Below are positions 53,187 to 64,000 of a stretch of 64,000 nt of DNA, piece by piece. The notes below the pieces were generated by a model. That model ran no database searches. It was not told the DNA's origin and saw nothing but the letters and a program-made list of their open reading frames with translations. Within the stretch, counting starts at the first letter, position 1. Every line of letters begins with the position of its first letter. The DNA is from Tetrahymena elliotti 4EA (Eukaryota > Ciliophora > Oligohymenophorea > Hymenostomatida > Tetrahymenidae): assembly GCA_000231825.2 (NCBI GenBank), contig JH720377.1, forward strand, positions 186,001-250,000. Direction: 5' to 3'. Position numbers and translations under genes: made by a program.

Positions 53187-53961
53187 ATGAAAAATTATTA
53201 ATTATCCTATCCTTGTAAATAATTAAATCTTAAAGATATTAAAACATAACCTAACACCTTAAAATAGATATTAATATTATATAAATGCAAAATTTTCAGA
53301 ATAAAATTTTACCCTTAAAATAGAATAATTTATTACATATAAAAGAGATATTCAACAACCCTATTTAGTATTTATATAATAAAATGTTAATTTATAAATG
53401 ATATATTTTGCATTCGGTTCAATTTAATTAATTTAATTGATTTAGTAAAACTTTACATTTATTTTGATCTTGTTAGATCAAATGTAAATTCAATTTATTT
53501 TTAATCATGTTATTCAGATTAATAAATTCTTCAAGTCTTATTTTTAAATTAGAAAATTAAATGAATCAGTCAATCAGTATTCAATCAAGTTTTGTTTTTA
53601 TTTGGTTTAAGTAAAATTTTGAATTCAAACCATGTGATGTGAATCAGGATAAATGGAATTTAAAAAAATAATGGAATGATAAATATTATTTATGAAAGGA
53701 TACAAAGCTGACTGATTGACTTTAATATTATTATTTTGAATAAAGTAGTTAGTATCTAAGCTTTAAATATTTTCAATAATTAATTGCATTATAAAGTGAA
53801 TGTAGTATTCTTAGATGTTAATTTTTAAAGAAAATTAATAAAAAAACAAAAAAATTGTATAGTTATAATTAGCTGTTTAATTTAATTGAAAAATAAAGAT
53901 TTATTTAATACTATCGATATCTGCATTTCAAAAAAATACTCCAAAACTTTCAATATATAAA
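53187..53961. other. Intergenic with hairpin
   Basis: About 775 bases between two plus-strand genes, with an inverted repeat at 53452-53488. No gene seen. Confidence 0.6.
53452..53488. repeat. Short inverted repeat
   Basis: tttacattt...tgatct (53452-53470) faces agatcaaatgtaaa (53475-53488) across a four-base loop, with a five-base bulge in the left arm. It lies about 270 bases after the transporter stop, so it could be a 3' processing or terminator-like structure, or chance. Confidence 0.4.
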
Positions 53962-56900
53962 ATGGAAAATTTAAATCATCTTAGCGATGATCCTTACTTG
54001 TAGTAAAATTTGGTAAATATTTGCTTTATTTTTGTTTTTAAAAATGGTTTTTTTAGGAAGTGATGCTTGTTTATATGAGGTGATTTAGAAATGAATATTT
54101 TGATGAATATTTAATAGAAATGATATTTCATTATATTAATTTAAATATGTTTATAAACAGAATATAGAGTTTTTAATTAATTGGGTCAATTAATTCCAGA
54201 ATTATCCACACTGCTCTTAAGCTATTGATTTATCAGACTTTCAAAGCGGTATTAACTTTAAAAATGATTTTTAGTTTTTAAAATAGTTAAATAGATTTCG
54301 TTATTATTGTCAATCATACAATTGTTAGGTTATAACCTAACAATAATACAATAGGACTATTGATCATGAAAAGATATTTAGTTCTAATATTATGTATTTA
54401 TATTTCAAATAGGTATCATATTTTGTGAATTAGTTTATGATGTAGTTCTTTAAAGAAAGGGTGGCTCTTTTTTAAGCAAAGTCATTACAAGTAATCTAAA
54501 TCAACAAAGATGCATTTAGAATATTTCATTGGCACTTTAAGAAATAAATGATCCAAATTTAAATCTGACACCTTAATAGGTTTATGGTGATACAGAAGCA
54601 ATTCTTTAATTAATATAATACTTATAGAGGATTGATAAAAATTAGTCTAATAATGACAAGCCTTTGTAATAAAGTAATTAAATCTATTAATAAGGTATTT
54701 AGCAATATAAAAAACCTCCTTTACCAAATAAAATGAAGTTGAGTGGAACTTATTAGGAGAATAATAAATATAGCAATGGTAGTACAAATAACCAAAATTA
54801 ATATATATCACCGTAGTTTGGAATAAAGTAAATTAAAGGATCTAGTGGTGTGGGAGATGAATTATTAGAACCAGATAATGAAAGTGATGCTGCTTACATG
54901 GAAAATCCCTATGAAATGGGTTTATCATAAGACAACATATATCATCAATCAAATAATAGCTTTCAATAAACTCCAGTAATTTAATCTAATAGAAGTAGCC
55001 AATAAAATAATAAGATGATAGAAAATGATTATAAAGTTAGACAATAACAAGATTATATGAATGGATAATTATCGAATAGTCATAGGGGAAGTAATTAATA
55101 AGCATAGTATGAAGCTGAGAAATAAGATAATTATGAGGATACATCAAATAATTAAGTTATTAACATAGAAAACATTTAAAAAATGTCTTAATCACTGAGT
55201 GATTATTTCAAAAAATAAAATAGTAATAAAAATACAGCCATAAATTTTTTCAATATATAAGAAGATGGATATCCTGTAGATGTCGACAGTATATAAGAAG
55301 ATTAAACAATAAATAATGATGATCAGCATACTCCTCTCTAAAGAGGAAACAATAGCTAAAAGAAGTAAAATTTATTTTTCTAATTTTGATTTTATTTATT
55401 TACAAATAAAACCTTTAAAAAGTGAAGATTTTGATCAGTCAGCTCGAAATACTTCAAGCTAAACTAAATTTTATTAAATGAATAAAATGAGGCCAGGATA
55501 AAAACCCTTCCAAGAGTAAATAATTGATGTACCAGGAGAGGTTACTCACTAGGAAAAACTTAAAAATTACCAGTTAGAAAATGATTAAGAAAAATATGAA
55601 GATTAACCAAGATAACTTCCAAGTATTGACAATGATTATAGCATTCGTAATAGCTTTTCTTAAGATGTGCCTCACTTTCCTCATCAAAATAATATTTTTG
55701 AAGAGACTCAACCTAGGAAATTAAATTCTGTTCCAACTAAAGAACCATAAAAATATACTCCAACAAAATAAAACTTAATTCCTATGACTATGAAAGATAT
55801 GGCTGCCCTTTAATACCCAAAGAAACAGTCAGTGGAAAATTAGATTCACTACTAAGATGTAAAAAATATACTTAATAATAAATATGGAGAAGAAGAAGAT
55901 TACATTGTTTAACAAAAACCTAAATTTAATAATGAAGATAATAGAAATGGAGTAAACTACTTTAAAAATAAAAAATAATAAAATAGGGATTCTTCTAATA
56001 ACAGTTAGATATAACCTTAATAATTGAACTCTCACTCTTTTAATTGTTCTCCTTAACATAAAAATAGCTTTATTATAGATAAGTTCACATCAAATAAGCA
56101 TTGCAGCGAATAAAAAATTAGAGAAGCTTAGGAGTTTTTACAAAAAGACACAAAGGAAGAAAAAGTTAACTTGAAAAAAATTTTGTAAGGAGGAGTTAAT
56201 ATTTCTCGTATCTCAAACAAGGGTGATCCTTTATCTGTAACTTCTAATGGAATAGTTTTAGATATTGAGATTGAAACTGTTTCAGAAAAAACTAGAGCTA
56301 AGCTTTTAAGCTGGTTAAATGATATTAAATTACTAAAGTAAATACCTAATTTAGACTAGAAGTTACATAAAATATGCAAAGATGGTATCATTTTTGCTGA
56401 TATAATCAACCTTATGGAAGGAAAAAATTAAATTATTAAAGGATTGGAAAGAAAACCAAAAAAAGAAGCTTAAATTACTGCAAATTACTTAAAAATGTTT
56501 AATTATTTGAAGAGTTTTGATAAGATGAACCCTAGGTATCTTTCATAATAGTTCCTTATATAATAAAATGAAAATATCTTTTGGGGATTCCTTGACGATT
56601 TATGGTATTTCTATCACAATAAAATTTCTCCTAACGACATAAGATATAATGGTAATGCAGGCTCAGTAATTCTTTAGTAAAATAACCATAATAATAGCTA
56701 GTATTCAGTACTAAATATAAATAAGTAAACCCCATCAGTATAGTAATAGCAGGCTTAGTAATAGTAATAAAATAAATTAAACACAAACACTAGTCGTATT
56801 AGTAGCAGCTTAAATAACAATACATAATAAACATTGTAAGCTGGTGCTTTAAGCAGTTAGAGAAGATCAAATTCTTAATTGCCCCCAAATAATTTAAAAT

Positions 56901-59844
56901 AAATATAAGAGGAAGAAGATAGTCATCAACATTCTCAAGTTTAGTAAAATCAAGATTTTCTCGGAGATGCAACAGTAACTTCTAGTCACTCTAGAAGAAG
57001 ATAATATGAAAATTATGAAGACATAATGCATGACAACCATAATGAAACTAAAAGAAAAAAATCTAATTAACGTTCTCTCAAAGATAATAATAGTATTACT
57101 CAGGGTTTCTAAAATTCTGTTGAATAAAATATAAATGCTTTGCTTACAGAGGATAATCTTTAATTTTATTAAAATAACAATTAAGAAAGTAGATAGTAAT
57201 AGTAATAATAACAATATGATAGATAATAAGGTTTATCAAAATCTCCATCAAATAATCCACTTTTATCAACATTATAAAATATAGATGTTGATTTAGTTAA
57301 AAATTGGCTAAAAGGTTTAGGGTTTAGCCATTAGCTAAATAAAAGCGAACGCTAGTAGGAATAATATATGGCTTTGAGAGAAAAGTAATAAGAGATTGCT
57401 AATTCTGAAGAAAACCAAAACAATAAAAATATAAGAAGGAACTTAAGAAAAAAGCACCCAAAAGATAAATTATGGGGAGCTTTTACTGAAGAAGAAGAGA
57501 AAATTATAACTTAAGACCCATTAAAGAATGGTGTTCTTCTTTGCCTTGCTTTGAGTAGAATTGAAATGTGTAGAGTAGACTAACTCTTTAGAAAACCAGA
57601 AACAATAGAACAATGCTACAAGAATTATGATTTAGCTTATCGTAATATTAGAGCTAGAACAATTTGTGTTCCTATAGAGCTTTTATGGAGATAAAAAGAA
57701 ATATTTTAGGGTGAACTTTATTCATTTTGGTAAATTTGCCATGGCTTGATGCTTTCTACTAACAGCATGTATATTTCAACATAGCTTGAAGGGTAGGAAA
57801 ATCAGATTCCTAATTAATATTAAAATTAGATGAATTATTTGAATAGTAATCAGAATCAGACAAACCCATCTTATATCTAAAATTACCATTCATAGAGATT
57901 TAATTACAATACATAAACAGGATAAGGAAACACATAAAATGTATTCATTAGCAGCAGTAGTAGCATGATACCAACTACTTTTACCAGTCATGCTCAACAA
58001 CATGTAAATCCCCAATAACAATTGTCTTAAATACCACTTACTGGAACAGGCAGTATTATGCAAACCAACTCTTAAAATTAAATGACTGTTAACATGTAGC
58101 TTCCTTATTAAGAAGAATCAATGTTAAAACTTAAATAGAATTTGATGGATTGGGTTGAATATTTAGGAATTTTTGCTGAATTAAATATAGAATGCAATGA
58201 TTTCATCACATTCCTCTAGCTATGTAAAGATGGTGCTGTTTTGTGCTATTTAATGTGTAAGATTTTTAATATCAAGATTGTTGGCATAAATCGTAAAGCT
58301 TGTACTAAGGCTGCTGCTCTTTCTAATATTAGAAAATTTTTGGAAATTTTCAAAAGAACAAAAGACTTACCAAATATATTTTTTGTAACAGAAGAATCAA
58401 TTTATGAGATGAAAGAACATTTAATAATATACTTATTGGAAGAATTAATGAGATATTAAGACAATATACCTTCACGTTAACCTAATTCTATATTTGAAGA
58501 GCCTTATTTAAAAGTCCTCCCATAAAAAGAGAATGCTTATGCTACAAAAGAAAATGCTTACAGTATCAGAACCAATAATAATGAAAACTCTAATTAATCT
58601 ACTACTATGATATAATAATAAAATAGATCACAATAAAATCCCTATTATGCAAAGGGTTCTAGTAATTAACCTTTAGAGACCAAGCTAAGTATGCACAACT
58701 AAAGCAATCGTGATCTTCTAAAAAATTATAATGAAAATTTCTTAAATTAAAGCTAATAAAATGCAAATGAAAACATGAATTATGTAAACTCATAAAGATA
58801 AAATACAAGTGTCTGTCTAGTTGGATTAAATAATAGTAAAAGTCCAACTAATTTAAATATTAATAACCAAGAGAATATCAAGGTTTCAGAATAAAGTAAA
58901 AATAATCTCCAAATAGATGATCCCTATAGCATTTTGCAGTAATCAAAAAGAATGGATGGTTTAGAGTTAAACACAATGACATCTCCAACAAACATTTAAG
59001 TAATTTAAATTTTTTATTGGTCAAGGGTTAGGGTTAAAAAAAAATATTCTGAAAAGAATTTTAGAAATAATTAATTTAGAATAAGTGTCTGTAAAGCCGT
59101 TACTAAATTTTTAAATAAACTATAACATAGGTGTTAAGAAACATTAATTAGTAGCAGTAACTTTCTCAAACGCAAAGGATAGAGTAAGTTGTGTAAAAAA
59201 ATAAAGCCAAAGAAATAGCATCTTCTCCTAGATAAACAGAAGAAGCCGGATCTGTATACAATGATTTTGGAAGTTCTGATGCAGATTAAGGTATTTAAAA
59301 GATATATTTATTTACTTAAGTCTAATATTTTCAAAAATAAATATAGATAGTCTAAGAATAAAAAATTGGCTTACTAGTATTGGATTTGAAGATTTGGCCT
59401 ACAGTTTAAACTTCAGAGAATAGATCATATATTAATTTAAAGATGGGTAAACATATTATTTCTATTATTTCTTTTATTTTAAATTTATTTTTTAAAGAAC
59501 TATACTGTGTAAAATTCTTGAAAAACTAGAGGCTAAACCTATGAAAGGAATAAATTTGAACCCAAAAACGAATGCCCACTGTAAGTTTAACATGAGTAAA
59601 TGTATCGAATTTTTAGAAAAGAAGAGTGATATGGCTTAAGATTTACTATGGGATTAAAATGAATTATTTGAATGCAGCTCTGATTTTATTAAAAAGTTTT
59701 TGCTTGCAGTACGTTACGCTTATAGAAAAGCAACACTTTCTCTCAAACGGTAATTATAAAATAAACCCTAATTTTTTTAATTGTGATTTTTTTAATAAAA
59801 GTGCAAATGGATCTTCTGTTTACAGCTAAATTTCTTAAAAATGA
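53962..59844 (+). CDS. Multi-calponin-homology-domain scaffold protein
   Basis: Eight exons: 53962-54012, 54161-54248, 54413-55364, 55423-58999, 59131-59290, 59347-59446, 59498-59749 and 59802-59844; 1740 residues. If the last 52-nt intron is not used, the frame ends at 59786 instead. Five CH-like modules, known from actin- and microtubule-binding proteins, are spaced along the chain. CH1, residues about 18-130: FLINWVNQF then GIIFCELVYDVVL, split by an intron. CH2, about 650-780: LLSWLNDIKLL then CKDGIIFADIINLMEG. CH3, about 985-1145: LVKNWLKGLGF then KNGVLLCLALSRIE, with an insertion. CH4, about 1255-1380: LMDWVEYLGIF then LCKDGAVLCYLMCKIF. CH5, about 1610-1725: RIKNWLTSIGF then FKDGTILCKILEKLE, split by an intron. 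Long Gln/Asn/Ser-rich linkers join them. Ciliary or cortical cytoskeleton attachment is inferred. Confidence 0.85.
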
Positions 59845-60370
59845 AACAAACAAACAAATTTTGAAAGAATTATTATTATAATTGGAATAAATTTCTTTTA
59901 ATTTATTGATAAGAGTTATATTTAATATAATAACATGTATAAAACAATAATTTATTATTATATAAAACAGTTTTGTTTAATTAGCAAATTTTACTTATTG
60001 ATCTCTTAAAAATACTTTTCATAGTATCTGTTATGTTAATTTTAGAGAATATTCACAAGCTATTTAAAATAAATATCATTTGTTGAATTATGTACATAAT
60101 TATGTATTTTATTGAAAATGGATTAATTCTTGTGAGAAACGCAAATTTTTTAGCAAAGTATTTATTGGTTTATGAATCATCGAAATTTGGTAAAATCTAT
60201 ATTCCAAAATCACTCAAGTCATTAATCGCTCATTTTATAAGTGATTGAGTGAGAGTGCTTTGTAAATAAAAAAAATAAACAAATAACTCATAAAGAAAAT
60301 TAAATAAAAGTAATAAATTGCCATTAAACAAAATCTATCTAAAAATTTTAATTTTCCAAATAAGTAAATA
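59845..60370. other. Intergenic
   Basis: About 525 bases between two plus-strand genes. Weak inverted repeat cactcaa (60211-60217) versus ttgagtg (60245-60251). No gene seen. Confidence 0.55.
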
Positions 60371-62014
60371 ATGAGCGTAGAAAAAAACTAATTACTTAGT
60401 TTAAGTAAAACTAATTTAGGGTTATAAAGTATTATTCTCAAGTAAAATGATTTCTATATGCAAGCTTCAATAAAATTATTTTTATAAAAGTGAAGAAACT
60501 GATTATGAAGCAACATTTAATTAGGATTTCAATCAAGAAAATCTCCTATTGCATTTATAGTAATTATTGAAAGAAAGTTGAATGAAAGTAAAATATTTAC
60601 AAAAAAACTTTTATATTAAAGGGGATTTGAGATTGGAAATAAAGGAGCTGAAAAGGTTGGAATTTATCTTTCAAAGTTAGTTAATTTGTCTCACTTGCAC
60701 ATTTACTTTGAGTAATTCACTAAATTATACATTCTTGAAATGTATGTAGATCAACATAAATTTATTAAAAAGGAAAAATTAACTTGGATCAGAAGGAGCT
60801 AGCCATCTGGGCAGAGCTTTAAAATAATTAGAAAACGTGAAATAAATGCAGCTTGATATAGGGTAATCCATTTTATTGAATTTATATTTGGAAAAATTAC
60901 TTTTGCTAATAATTTAATTGAAAAATTTAGAATAAATAATATTGAGTGTGATGGATTAGAGAGCATATCAGAAGGTATTAAAAAATAAGTAAACCTAACA
61001 TAATTACAGTTAAATATAAGGTATTATTTGATATTTAAGTTTTAATTTTACATTTTATTTATGCTGGAAATAAAAATATTTTTTTAATTAGATTTAATAA
61101 GATTAAGAGAGTAGGAACTAAATGTTTATCTGATGCTTTAAAATGCTTAACATAGCTCAAATAGTTGCATATTGTTATTGAGTAAACTTTGATCAAAAGT
61201 TAATTAAATTTAATAAAATTATATTTTTTATCTAAAAGGGGAAACAGAATTAGAGATGAAGGCTTGTGCCATATAGGAAATGCTATCTCTTAACTACCTA
61301 ATTTAGAATAATTGTATCTAGATGTTTCTGCTAACTCAATAAAAAGTGAAGGAGGAAAAAGATTTGCTCAAGAGCTACAAAAATGTGCTAAGTTAAAAAG
61401 TTTGTTCTTGGAGTTCTTGTAAAATAAATAAATATTAATAAATTTATTTTTAAATTAAAATTTTTTTTAAAAGCTGGAATAAAATGGGAGATGAAGGAAT
61501 TTAGGATTTATTTTTAGCTCTTAAAAATATGAAGGAATTATACGATTTGCATATATCTTTGAAAAGAAATGGTATAACAGATAAAGGAGTAATCACCATA
61601 GCTGCACTACTTCCTTATTTAAAAAATACTGTTAAATTCAGTTTAAATTTAGAGTAATATTTATATTAAAATTTCTAAATATTCATTACATTTTTTTTCA
61701 AAAGTGTTAATTAGATTTCATTTGAGGGATAAGAGCTATTGGGTTAAAGACTTGGACATATGAGAAAATTAACTGATTTATATTTGGATATGCAAGGGTA
61801 TCTAGATAATAATTATTTATTTGATTATTATTTTACTTTTATTATTAATAGCTAATAAGAAATGTATCTTGCCTCTCTCACTTTTTGTTTTTTGGGTTTC
61901 TTGTTGTAAGCAAGAAAGCATGAGATTAGAAGACTTTTTATTTTTAATAAAATATATGGTGGAATATAATTCCAACATAAAAATGATATCTTAATAGACT
62001 TTTTTAATGAATGA
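60371..62014 (+). CDS. Leucine-rich-repeat protein with repeat-sized exons
   Basis: Exons 60371-60441, 60491-60559, 60622-60711, 60773-60862, 60931-61020, 61092-61181, 61239-61418, 61474-61653, 61705-61797 and 61852-62014; 371 residues ending at TGA. Exons three to six are each exactly 90 nt and the next two 180 nt, and every intron interrupts a codon after its second base, so each exon encodes one or two 30-residue repeats. Repeats have the ribonuclease-inhibitor-like pattern: GNKGAEKVGIYLSKLVNLSH, then LGSEGASHLGRALKQLENVK, then VGTKCLSDALKCLTQLKQLH, then RIRDEGLCHIGNAISQLPNL. These LRRs are protein-binding horseshoes; partners are unknown. The last exon (YLASLTFCFLGFLL onward) does not look like a repeat and is the least certain part; the 54-nt gap before it is in frame and could be read through. 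Confidence 0.75.
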
Positions 62015-63212
62015 AGAATGAGTTTGGATGGATGGATGCTTAGTGATTTAAAAGTTTTTCTCAACAAAAAAAAAACAATAAAATTTTATTCAATTATTTA
62101 TAAATTAAAAACAAACCATATTTTGATTTCAAAGAAATTAATAGCCAAATAAATTATTAAAACTAAAAATATTTTACTTTTTTGTATTGAACAAATTGCT
62201 TTAAAGAATATACCTTATATATTTATTTACTATTTGTAATATTATACTCTTGATAAAGCACTTAACAATTAAAAATTACCTTTAATTAGTTTATTTGTGT
62301 TTTAGCCACCGAATTTTTTTTTTGGTAGAATTAATAAAAATAAAAATGTCATTACTATTTAAGAGGAATACTCGATCGAAATTTAGACATTATTAATAAT
62401 TATTTTGTTTTAATTTCTATTTTAAATTTGTAAATATTTTAGAAAACTAAGGATATATTTTTCTTTTTTAAATTGAACACTGCTTGCTTCAAAATGATTT
62501 AAATTTATATAAAAATTCTCTAAAATTTAATATTGATGGAATTATTAAAACATATTTTTTATTAATTTAGAGAAGTATTTTATTCAAAAGATTTCATATT
62601 TTAAATTCATTTAAGGTTCTTGTGTAAAATAAAAATAAATGTTTTACTTTTTTTCTATTTAATTCATACAATGCACCAGTTATTTATCAATTTCTAAATA
62701 TTATCCAATATTCTTGATAATCTGTTGAAATATAAAATTTTTTATTTGAAAACTTATTGCTACTAATTAATATTAATTAAGGAAAAATTTTAGTAGAATT
62801 ATTAAAACCAATTTGGCCAATTATATAAAAGAGGTAATTAAAAAAAACTTCATATATTTAATGATTGTAGTATTATTTGATATGATAAAAGTAAAATCAA
62901 AAAAATGTGATTAAAAATCTAAAGAGATTTATGATTTACTTTAACTGATGATTTGATTTATTTAATACATATGCATGATTATATGAAAATTAACAAATAG
63001 AAGTTAAAATCAATGATCATTAATAAGGGATTTTGAACAAAAAGTTAAAAATTAATTATTTAGAAAGAATCCGTTTGATTGGAAATTTAATCATATCAAT
63101 TTTTAGTTTAAAATCAAACAAATTATTAAAGACTTATTTTAGAAAAAAGAATATTGGTTTTTATTTATTCAATTAAAAGAAAACTTGTAATATTTATATA
63201 CAAAATATACCC
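62015..63212. other. Intergenic
   Basis: About 1.2 kb of AT-rich DNA between two plus-strand genes, containing the promoter of the last gene. No supported feature. Confidence 0.6.
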
Positions 63213-64000
63213 ATGGATACTTTTAAAGGTACCAATGATTTAAAGCTAATTCCATAAGTTATGAAAATAGGCTAAAGAACAGATAATTTTTTAAATGTTT
63301 AAGGAAATGATATTACTTAGGAATTGTATTCATTTTATGAGCAAAGAATTTCTGAATAAATGAGTTTATTGTATTAAAAAATAATTAATGATGAGCTAAT
63401 TACTACACTTAGCGAGAGTCAAACTTCAAGTGAATTCATAGAAGAGAGAATCAAAGAAATAATAGAAAATAAAATATTTTAAGAAAAGGAGCAAATTATT
63501 TCTAAATTAGTTAGCGATAATTAGGCTTTTTAGCTTAAAATTGAGTAGCTTGAAATTAACAATTAAACTTTGTCCTCCTCTATTTAGTCAGTTCACAACT
63601 AAGTCAACAGTCTAAACTATGAGGCAGTAAATCAAATATTTATTTTTTATTGGAATGTTTTCATTCATCTATTTTAACAAAATATTTGCTTGAAATTTTA
63701 TCCTTATTCAGTAAGTATATCAATCAAAGTTAATGTATTATGATTAAATAAAAAGAATTTGATGACTTTGTAGGATAAGTTGAAGAAAAATGAATAAGAG
63801 CTTAATGAAAAAGAGGCTAGAATAGAGTAACTATTAGATAAATTGGCTAAACTAGAAGGATAATTGTAGGAAAAACAAAATTAAATACAGTAAAAAGATA
63901 TAGATAAGTAGAGAGTAGAACTACTGTTATAAACAGAGAGGAACAAGTTAACTCATGTTGACCAGCTTTAGGGAGTAGAAGAAGTAGAGAAAAAAAATTT
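63213..64000 (+). CDS. Coiled-coil protein, N-terminal part (runs off window)
   Basis: Exon 63213-63626 (138 codons, MDTFKGTNDLKLIPQ) and a second exon from 63756 to beyond the window, joined by a 129-nt intron (GTAAAT...AAAAAG) that restores the frame: LNYEA|NLMTLQDKLKK. From about residue 85 the sequence becomes Glu/Lys/Gln/Leu-rich with heptads (NEKEARIEQLLDKLAKLEGQ), a clear coiled coil. Reading straight through the intron reaches TGA. The C-terminus and any further domain lie outside the window, so no function is assigned. Confidence 0.75.

Noticed and set aside
61852..62067. 71-codon minus-strand frame
   Set aside because: Overlaps the last LRR exon antisense. It has no start context or family resemblance, although the plus-strand exon there is itself only moderately sure.
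1..64000. CRISPR arrays, operons, insertion sequences, rRNA or tRNA genes, telomere or chromosome-breakage elements
   Set aside because: No direct repeat arrays, transposase-like proteins, conserved RNA boxes, G4T2 runs or the 15-base breakage motif were seen; the window is ordinary ciliate nuclear coding DNA.

Overview
The window is protein-coding nuclear DNA from a ciliate that reads TAA and TAG as glutamine and uses TGA as its only stop. Every long gene has many in-frame TAA/TAG codons, often in runs with CAA/CAG, and ends at TGA. With the roughly three-quarters or higher A+T, the short GTA...AG introns (mostly 41-85 nt) and intact closely spaced genes, this points to Tetrahymena or a close relative, most likely the macronuclear genome. 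Introns are too long for Paramecium. I saw no telomere, chromosome-breakage element, rRNA, tRNA or transposon.

Sixteen complete and two edge-truncated genes are modelled by reading all frames with the ciliate code and joining exons where phase and splice sites agree. 1-6942 (-): very large TPR plus Gln/Asn-rich protein, C-terminus off the window. 9235-10425 (-): coiled-coil protein. 12126-13184 (+): RING-finger protein. 14023-17148 (-): seven-exon EF-hand-like protein. 18394-26505 (+): 12-exon, 2369-residue Cys-rich multi-membrane surface protein. 27409-27690 (-): SRP9. 29232-30247 (-): Pho80-like cyclin. 32445-34171 (+): FLVCR/SLC49-like transporter. 34802-36349 and 36964-38757 (-): coiled-coil and unknown proteins. 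39579-40663 (-): RAD1-like checkpoint clamp subunit. 42089-42838 (+): zinc-ribbon protein. 43720-46871 (-): 11-exon coiled-coil protein. 47701-50984 (+): two-membrane-pass sensor-like protein with a TPR-like cytosolic half. 51951-53186 (+): EamA/DMT-type transporter. 53962-59844 (+): protein with about five calponin-homology-like domains. 60371-62014 (+): leucine-rich-repeat protein built of 90/180-nt exons. 63213-64000 (+): N-terminal part of a coiled-coil protein.

The genes do not form a pathway or operon; this is an ordinary eukaryotic neighbourhood of independent genes on both strands. Loose themes are cytoskeleton or cilium-type scaffolds (CH domains, several coiled coils, TPR, EF-hand), membrane and surface proteins (surface protein, two transporters, sensor) and housekeeping (SRP9, cyclin, RAD1-like). 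Intergenic stretches of 0.5-2.3 kb are AT-rich with a few inverted repeats and tetranucleotide tracts. No wholly new system is evident. The most distinctive items are the exon-modular LRR gene, the multi-CH-domain protein, the giant surface protein, and a reading-frame conflict inside the EF-hand gene.
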